From: Pseudomonadota bacterium
Lineage (GTDB): Bacteria; Pseudomonadota; Gammaproteobacteria; Burkholderiales; Burkholderiaceae_C
NCBI GenBank assembly: GCA_021841865.1
Contig: JAKCDM010000007.1
Span: 21,716 to 58,730, forward strand
Direction of reading: 5' to 3'
DNA: 37,015 nucleotides
Shown here: one piece after another, positions 33,154 through 37,015 of the stretch
Position numbering within the stretch: the first letter of the stretch is position 1
How the letters are laid out: each line of letters begins with the position of its first letter
Notes under the pieces: generated by a model
Seen by the model: only the letters and a program-made list of their open reading frames with translations
Told to the model about the DNA's origin: nothing
Databases searched by the model: none
Made by a program: the position numbers and the translations under genes

Positions 33154-33915
33154 TCAGTGTGCCACGGCCGCGGCACGCTGCGGCAGCAGGCGAAGCGCGA
33201 TCACCATGCACCCGAGCAGCACGAACGAAGCCGCGAACCGACTGAGTTCGAGCCCGCCGGAGGCGATCGGCTTGTCGAGGAAGTCCCCCAGCACGGCGCC
33301 CAGCGGGCGCGTCAGGATGAAGGCAGCCCAGAACAGCGCGGTGCGCGATGCGGCGCTGCGCCAGTACAACAGCGCGACCACGGCGAGCGCCGACCCGAAC
33401 ACCATGGCCGCACCCTGGTAGCCCAGTCTCGCCGTGTCGGCGCTCCAGTCGCCCAGCGCGGTGCCGAGGGTCTGCGAGAACATGATGGTCACCCAGTAGA
33501 ACACTTCGGCCTTGCCCGATTGCACACTGCCCACCGCGACACTGCCGGTGGAGCGCTGCCACAGCAGCAGCGAGGCGCCGAGCAGGGCCAGCAGCAGGCT
33601 GGTTCCGCCAGCGTAGCCGATGCCCAGCGAGCGGTCGGCGAAATCGGCCAGGGTCGTGCCCACCGTGGTCGTGGCGATGATGGTCGACCAGTACAGGAGG
33701 GGGTGAAAGCGCGTGGCGCGCATCTGCGCGAAGACCAGCGCGGCGAACAGGGCCGCGAAAATTCCCGTGGCCGCCAGGTAGCCCAGGTGCAGGGACATCG
33801 ACACGGCGTCCCCGGCGGTCTCGCCGAGGGTCGTGGCGGCGATCTTGACCAGCCAGAAGCCCATGGTGGCTTCGGGGACCTTGGCAAGGACGGATTCAAC
33901 GCTTGTGGTTTTCAT
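33154..33915 (-). CDS. COG4705-type multipass membrane protein
   Basis: 253 residues with about eight membrane helices and a fourfold internal repeat of the type T-(T/L)-G-x-x-x-(G/A)-D: KIAATTLGETAGD, IIATTTVGTTLAD, IMFSQTLGTALGD and FILTRPLGAVLGD. The repeated polar Thr and Asp inside helices suggests a transport or ion path. Function of the family is not established as far as I know. It lies 17 bp before the response regulator gene and 61 bp after pepSY in the same operon, and is probably a target of the kinase-regulator pair. Confidence 0.85.
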   Translation of the reverse strand: MKTTSVESVLAKVPEATMGFWLVKIAATTLGETAGDAVSMSLHLGYLAATGIFAALFAALVFAQMRATRFHPLLYWSTIIATTTVGTTLADFADRSLGIGYAGGTSLLLALLGASLLLWQRSTGSVAVGSVQSGKAEVFYWVTIMFSQTLGTALGDWSADTARLGYQGAAMVFGSALAVVALLYWRSAASRTALFWAAFILTRPLGAVLGDFLDKPIASGGLELSRFAASFVLLGCMVIALRLLPQRAAAVAH

Positions 33916-33943
33916 GGGTCGGCGGCCGAGCGACGCAAGGGTA

Positions 33944-33967
33944 GGGCCCCGGCGTTCGCCGGAGCCC
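33944..33967 (-). other. Intergenic hairpin between pepSY and the COG4705 gene
   Basis: On the minus strand GGGCTCCGGC and GCCGGGGCCC pair over 10 bp (one T-G wobble) around a 4-base loop, 9 bases after the pepSY stop. There is no T-run. It may act as a partial terminator or mRNA-stability element that raises pepSY over the genes downstream. Confidence 0.45.
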
Positions 33968-33976
33968 GCTTTGGGG

Positions 33977-34291
33977 TCAATCCTTGTTCGGCCCCTCGGC
34001 GCTGTCCTCGAGCACCTTGCCCGTGCTGGCGTCGACGCCGACTTCCCGCTCTCCCTGCGGAGTCTTCAGGTCGAAGGAATAGCGCAGTCCGCTGCCGCCC
34101 TTTTCGCGTTCGAGCTCGCGATCGGTGATGGTCGCGCCGGGAACGGCCTTCAGGGCAATCTGCGCGGCCTGCTCCATGGTGATGGCCGCGTCCTTGGCGT
34201 ATTTCTGGCCGTCGTAGGCATGCGCCACGGTGGCGGCCATCAGTGCTACGCCCGCGGCGCTGAGGATGGTCAGACTCTTGTGCAACTTCAT
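33977..34291 (-). CDS. Exported PepSY-domain protein
   Basis: 104 residues. Signal peptide MKLHKSLTILSAAGVALMAATVAHA (cleavage near residue 25), then a single PepSY domain: AITMEQAAQIALKAVPGATITDRELEREKGGSGLRYSFDLKTPQGEREVGVDASTGKVLED. Small periplasmic PepSY proteins commonly neighbour two-component systems and may modulate sensors or periplasmic enzymes. AGGAG is placed 7 bases before the ATG. First gene of a four-gene operon, with a tandem regulator-box upstream. Confidence 0.9.
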   Translation of the reverse strand: MKLHKSLTILSAAGVALMAATVAHAYDGQKYAKDAAITMEQAAQIALKAVPGATITDRELEREKGGSGLRYSFDLKTPQGEREVGVDASTGKVLEDSAEGPNKD

Positions 34292-34379
34292 GGAAACACT
34301 CCTGAGAATGATGGGCCCGACGGCCCGGTGGCCGAGGGCAGCGCCGATGCGGCGCATGGGCAGGAGTGTGCTGGGGGAG

Positions 34380-34397
34380 ATTTAGCCCACATTTAGC
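34380..34397 (-). promoter_or_regulatory. Tandem response-regulator box upstream of pepSY
   Basis: On the minus strand GCTAAAT-GTGG-GCTAAAT, two identical 7-bp half-sites with 11-bp periodicity. This is the arrangement bound by OmpR/PmrA-class regulators. It lies 88 bp before the pepSY start. It is notably AT-rich for this DNA. Likely autoregulation of the operon by its own response regulator. Confidence 0.65.
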
Positions 34398-34591
34398 GTG
34401 GGGCGCCTCGGCCTTTTTCAGGTGCGCCGCGTCTGCCATGTCGACGCCAAGATCGGGAGCAGGCATCGAGGACGAAAACCCGCGCCGGCGGCACGCTGGT
34501 CCAGACCACCTGGCTGCTGCGCTGCTCGAGGCCCGACGGTTCATTGCGCAGTCTGCTGCGCAGGTCGCAGCTGAACGGCACGGCGTGTCCG

Positions 34592-34987
34592 CTACGGCGG
34601 GTCGGTCAACGGATGACGAGCAGGCAGCGCCGGGTCATGCTCGCAGGCAGCCAGCGGGCGAACCCAGGCACGCAGGATGCGCCGGATCTGGTGGCTGCGC
34701 GCATCGTCGAGCACTTGCAGGCAGGCGCAGCCGTAGCCGTAATGGCCATTGGTCGATACCCATTGCCGGTCGGGGAAATCCGGCCAGTCGCCCGCTGCCT
34801 GATGACCTCCCTGGATGCCGACCACCCACTGCGCCCGGCGGTCGGTGAGCCAGGCGTTGCCGGGGGTCGGATTGTCGAACCATCCGCAGCGCGTGGGCGC
34901 CCTGTGTGCGGCGGCGGGTGTCGCGTGCGCGGCGCTACAGGATACGAGGGCTGCCAGCGCGAGCACGATGGGGGCGAGCAGATTCAT
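34592..34987 (-). CDS. DUF4087 family exported protein
   Basis: 131 residues with a signal peptide (MNLLAPIVLALAALVSCSAAHA, cleavage near residue 22, possibly a lipoprotein-like LVSC but with poor lipobox). The mature domain matches DUF4087: RCGWFDNPTPGNAWLTDRRAQW, VGIQGGHQAAGDWPDF, WVSTNGHYGYGCACLQV, and a C-terminal IRRILRAWVRPLAACEHD. The four Cys residues of the mature domain could form disulfides. Function is unknown. The 190 bp between its stop and the regulator box at 34380 show a 62-codon minus-strand frame without family resemblance, which I do not call a gene. Confidence 0.85.
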   Translation of the reverse strand: MNLLAPIVLALAALVSCSAAHATPAAAHRAPTRCGWFDNPTPGNAWLTDRRAQWVVGIQGGHQAAGDWPDFPDRQWVSTNGHYGYGCACLQVLDDARSHQIRRILRAWVRPLAACEHDPALPARHPLTDPP

Positions 34988-35037
34988 GGTGACGGAGGGG
35001 CAAGTCGACGGCCACCGACATGGCGCCGGCCAGGGCG

Positions 35038-35328
35038 TCATGTCTGAGCTGGCCTGGCCGTCAGGTCGATATGCAGGGCTTTCATCACCGCCAAGGTCGT
35101 CTTCAGGGTTGGATTGCCGCGGGCACTGAATGATCGGTAAAGCTGTTCCCGCGAAAGCCCGGTTTCGCGCGCGATATCGCTCATGCCCTTTGCTCGCGCC
35201 ACGACGCCCAGTGCCTGGGCGATGTAGCCGGCGTCGCCGGACTCGAACGCATCGGCCATGAAGACCGCAATGGCCTCGTCCGAATCCAGGAGTTCCGGCG
35301 GATCGAAGTTTGTCAATCGATCGTTCAA
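35038..35328 (-). CDS. HigA-like addiction-module antidote protein
   Basis: About 96 residues, DNA-binding antitoxin of the family that pairs with RelE/HigB-type toxins. Family features: LLDSDEAIAVFMADAFESGDAGYIAQALGVVARAKGM, helix-turn-helix MSDIARETGLSREQLYRSFS, and GNPTLKTTLAVMKALHIDL. There is no ATG. The start is TTG at 35328, or TTG at 35316 (LTNFDPPELL), which matches typical N termini of the family well. It follows a truncated toxin gene by 6 bases, in the same reading frame. The antidote itself looks intact. Confidence 0.85.
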   Translation of the reverse strand: MNDRLTNFDPPELLDSDEAIAVFMADAFESGDAGYIAQALGVVARAKGMSDIARETGLSREQLYRSFSARGNPTLKTTLAVMKALHIDLTARPAQT

Positions 35329-35334
35329 CTGTCT

Positions 35335-35412
35335 TCACTCCTCCCACGCCCGCGCGTCACGCAGCTTGCCCCACCCATTCCGGAGGACGCTCGTTGGCCG
35401 GAGTTCAAGCAT
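35335..35412 (-). pseudogene. Truncated RelE/HigB-type toxin gene
   Basis: A 25-codon frame, MLELRPTSVLRNGWGKLRDARAW then Glu-Glu-stop (an in-frame ATG at 35430 adds six residues). The start resembles the N terminus of the toxins that precede this antidote family (M-x-E-L-R-x-T...W...L-R-D-x-R-A), which are normally about 95-100 residues. Here the frame stops after the first helix, six bases before the antidote, so the catalytic part is missing. Just upstream, 35434-35540 reads on the minus strand as NLSHLSGLYTHVPDTKLR... ending at a stop, without a start codon, and may be another remnant. No functional toxin can be made. Confidence 0.6.
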
Positions 35413-35579
35413 GGTGGAACTGTAGTCCATAAACTACAGATGAGCAATGTCCCTGATCCGCTCCAGGCCACGCCGTGCCTTGTTGATCGTGCGCAGTTTC
35501 GTGTCAGGCACATGGGTGTAGAGACCCGACAGATGCGATAGGTTCTACGCATCGCTGCGCTGACCTGGGAGGGCGTCGC

Positions 35580-36299
35580 ATGACTACGTTGCTTGCACGA
35601 TGCAGCCTTGTGGCTTTGCTATGTGGGGTTTCGGTCGCCGCGCAGGCCCAGAACGCGTACACCGTGAAAGACGTGAACCTGCGCGCAGGTCCGGCACGGG
35701 AATATCCCGTCGTCTACATCCTGCCCGCCGGCACCGGCCTGGACGTTCTGGGTTGCCTGTCCGACTACAGTTGGTGTGACGTGATGGCGGGCCCTTATCG
35801 GGGCTGGGTCTATGCGGGGAACATCGACTACGCCTACCAGGGCCAGTACGTGGCCGTCCTCGGTTACGGACCGGTGCTCGGCATTTCGATCATCAGTTTC
35901 ACGTTGCTCGATTACTGGGGGCGCCATTACCCGCATCAACCGTTCTATCGCGACCGCGATCGATGGGAGCACTACGCGCCGCCTCGCCAGCGGCACCCGC
36001 CCGTACAACCAGTGCCGGAAAGAGGCCCCGAGCACATGCCGCCGGCGCCCCGGGTCCAGCCGGCGCCCCGGGTCCAGCCGTCGCCTCGGGTCCAGCCGCC
36101 GCCCCGGGTCCAGCCGCCGCCCCGGGTGCAGCCGTCGCCCCGGGTCCAGCCGCCCGGGCCCATGCAGGCACCGCGCGAAGTCCGACCAGCCGCACCGCAG
36201 GGCCGCGGGCCTGCCCAGGCTCCGCGTCCGCAGACAGGATCCCATGAAGCGCACGGCCGCCAAGGGGGCGACCGTGATCGGGGACGCGTGAATCCGTAG
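35580..36299 (+). CDS. Exported bacterial SH3-domain protein with proline-rich repeat tail
   Basis: 239 residues. Signal peptide of about 23 residues (cleavage after AQA), then a bacterial SH3 domain (AYTVKDVNLRAGPAREYPVVYILPAGTGLDVLGCL..WCDVMAGPYRGWVYAGNIDY, residues 26-83). A hydrophobic segment (GYGPVLGISIISFTLLDYW) and a HYPHQPFYRDRDRW stretch follow. A long Pro/Arg/Gln tail holds six copies of a P-x-P-R-V-Q hexapeptide. SH3b domains often bind cell-wall material. The tail may span the periplasm. GGGAGG precedes the ATG. An inverted repeat GATGCG-N10-CGCATC (35532-35553) lies upstream and may be regulatory. Confidence 0.87.
   Translation: MTTLLARCSLVALLCGVSVAAQAQNAYTVKDVNLRAGPAREYPVVYILPAGTGLDVLGCLSDYSWCDVMAGPYRGWVYAGNIDYAYQGQYVAVLGYGPVLGISIISFTLLDYWGRHYPHQPFYRDRDRWEHYAPPRQRHPPVQPVPERGPEHMPPAPRVQPAPRVQPSPRVQPPPRVQPPPRVQPSPRVQPPGPMQAPREVRPAAPQGRGPAQAPRPQTGSHEAHGRQGGDRDRGRVNP
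36042..36149 (+). repeat. Six tandem 18-bp units encoding P-x-P-R-V-Q
   Basis: Six in-phase 18-bp copies (start positions 36042, 36060, 36078, 36096, 36114, 36132) encode the hexapeptide with Ala, Ala, Ser, Pro, Pro, Ser at the second position, followed by a degenerate seventh copy. Near-identity at the DNA level points to recent expansion. Confidence 0.85.
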
Positions 36300-36470
36300 C
36301 CGGCGGTTGAATGACTGGAGGGCGTCCGGCGTCCGGGCGCCGAGCAACTGCAGTCCCAGCAGTCGCCGACCCTGTCGCAGTGCGTGCTCGGCGATTTCGA
36401 TGCGCTGAACGAGGTCAAGCGATGGCGGGCCCTCAAAGACTACGGCACTTCGAATCGCTTCACTGTTCAC
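36300..36470 (-). other. Possible reading frame coupled to the carbamoyltransferase gene
   Basis: A GTG at 36470 overlaps the stop of the aspartate carbamoyltransferase gene (GTGA). It opens a minus-strand frame with protein-like sequence, VNSEAIRSAVVFEGPPSLDL then VQRIEIAEHALRQGRRLLGL and onward. The frame then continues without a stop antisense to the SH3 gene as far as 35619, where its composition looks like a shadow. It may be the remnant of a second gene of the pyrimidine operon whose 3' end was replaced. I recognise no family. Confidence 0.3.
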
Positions 36471-37015
36471 CCAGGGCTTAGGGCGTGGAAGTCCGCGTCC
36501 AGGGGGCCGATGCGACGCGGATGTCGCCAAGGGGTATCGCGCAGCCCTCGCTGCAACAGCGACTCGACCCCGAGCAGGGTGGCAAAGATCGCCATGCGTA
36601 CCGCGACGCCGTTGTCTGTCTGCCGAAAGATGGCCAGCCGCGGATCGCCGTCAAGGTCGGTGCTCAGATCGTTGGCGCCAGGCGACGAATCGCGCGGCAG
36701 CGGGTGCATGAGCACAGTCGAGGCCCCGCAATGGGTATCGACGAATGCACGGTCCACGCGGAAATCCGGCGTATACCCCTCGCGCATCTCGCCCGACATC
36801 CGTTCGCGCTGGATGCGCGTTGCGTAGACGAGATCGGCGTCATGCAAGCTCTGGCGCAGCACGCGCCGCGTTTGAATCAAATGGCCACTCGCAGCGACCC
36901 TGTCACAGATCGCCGGAGGCATTTCCAGTCCTGGCGGGGCGATCAACGTGAAACGCATGCGCGATCGCTGTGCAAGCAATTTGATCAGTGAGTGCACCGT
37001 ACGCCCATGACGCAG
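36467..37015 (-). CDS. pyrB: Aspartate carbamoyltransferase catalytic protein, C-terminal part (partial)
   Basis: 183 codons that enter from the right edge with no start. The visible part begins HGRTVHSLIKLLA, then RFTLIAPPGLEMP, DADLVYATRIQRERM, the substrate-binding STVLMHPLPRDSS and DPRLAIFRQTDNGVAVRMAIFATLLGV. All belong to the aspartate-binding domain of PyrB, which makes carbamoyl-aspartate in pyrimidine synthesis. The C terminus extends about 30 residues past the usual end (LQRGLRDTPWRHPRRIGPLDADFHALSPG). The MSGEMREGYTPDFRVDRAFVD insert is also unlike E. coli PyrB, so it may belong to a longer ATCase form seen in some betaproteobacteria. A different carbamoyltransferase is unlikely. 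Confidence 0.85.
   Translation of the reverse strand: MRHGRTVHSLIKLLAQRSRMRFTLIAPPGLEMPPAICDRVAASGHLIQTRRVLRQSLHDADLVYATRIQRERMSGEMREGYTPDFRVDRAFVDTHCGASTVLMHPLPRDSSPGANDLSTDLDGDPRLAIFRQTDNGVAVRMAIFATLLGVESLLQRGLRDTPWRHPRRIGPLDADFHALSPG

Noticed and set aside
34393-34581. Minus-strand frame of 62 codons between pepSY and the DUF4087 gene
   Set aside because: No family resemblance and it overlaps the response-regulator box.
35500-35535. Fourth copy of the TGTCAGG...CGAC motif before the SH3 gene
   Set aside because: TGTCAGG and CCGAC are present, but the spacing (about 20 bases) and intervening sequence do not match the other three copies.
35619-36530. Minus-strand 303-codon frame opposite the SH3 gene
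   Set aside because: The SH3 gene has a signal peptide, domain and ribosome site. Only the part beyond it (36300-36470) looks protein-like and is listed separately.

Overview
The window looks like chromosome of a high-GC betaproteobacterium, probably of the order Burkholderiales. This rests on GC-rich codon use, Shine-Dalgarno sites of the GGAG type, and close resemblance of several proteins to Burkholderiales families (nag/mhb-type gentisate enzymes, a short Lys/Gln-rich MAKPNY protein, a Liv-type ABC system for aromatic acids). I did not compute GC content and cannot name a genus. I see no transposase, integrase, phage gene, rRNA, tRNA or CRISPR array. Nearly all DNA is coding and densely packed, with many ATGA stop/start overlaps.

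Layout. 173-1264: DAHP synthase. 1400-11041: an aromatic-acid catabolic island, with a MarR regulator, a five-gene Liv-type ABC importer plus hemerythrin, then 3-hydroxybenzoate 6-hydroxylase, fumarylpyruvate hydrolase, gentisate 1,2-dioxygenase and maleylpyruvate isomerase. Together they take 3-hydroxybenzoate (inferred substrate) to fumarate and pyruvate. Two near-identical palindromes, one before each operon, are the likely MarR operators. 11164: small basic protein. 11739-14642: DoxX, MFS transporter and a degenerate phosphoesterase. 14605-16803: a DehI-type dehalogenase homologue divergent from a TetR regulator, followed by an AhpD/CMD protein, with a shared operator-like site in both control regions.

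16980-24983 is the most unusual part: exported DsrE protein, membrane protein, a methylthioadenosine-phosphorylase homologue, an ArsS-type radical SAM enzyme, a TVP38/TMEM64-flavoprotein disulfide reductase fusion, two rSAM-associated transferases (CofC-like and GT2-like) and a SelD-N-terminus-like FAD protein. The set reads as a pathway: 5'-deoxyadenosylation of an acceptor (dimethylarsenite in known ArsS enzymes), phosphorolytic removal of adenine, activation of the resulting sugar phosphate, and glycosyl transfer. A repeated promoter-like motif (TGTCAGGA ... CGAC) lies before the DoxX, DsrE and ArsS units and suggests one regulon that includes the DoxX-MFS-phosphoesterase genes.

24974-30970: a LysR regulator with a downstream unknown gene, divergent from a redox/detoxification series (F420-reductase-like NAD(P)-binding protein, DoxX, DODA-type dioxygenase, Old Yellow Enzyme, aldo/keto reductase). 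31164-34291 (minus strand): pepSY, COG4705 membrane protein, OmpR-family regulator and histidine kinase in one operon, with a tandem 11-bp-spaced repeat upstream. 34592-37015: DUF4087 protein, an antitoxin whose toxin gene is reduced to a fragment, an SH3 protein with a proline-rich repeat tail, and the C-terminal part of an aspartate carbamoyltransferase running off the right edge.
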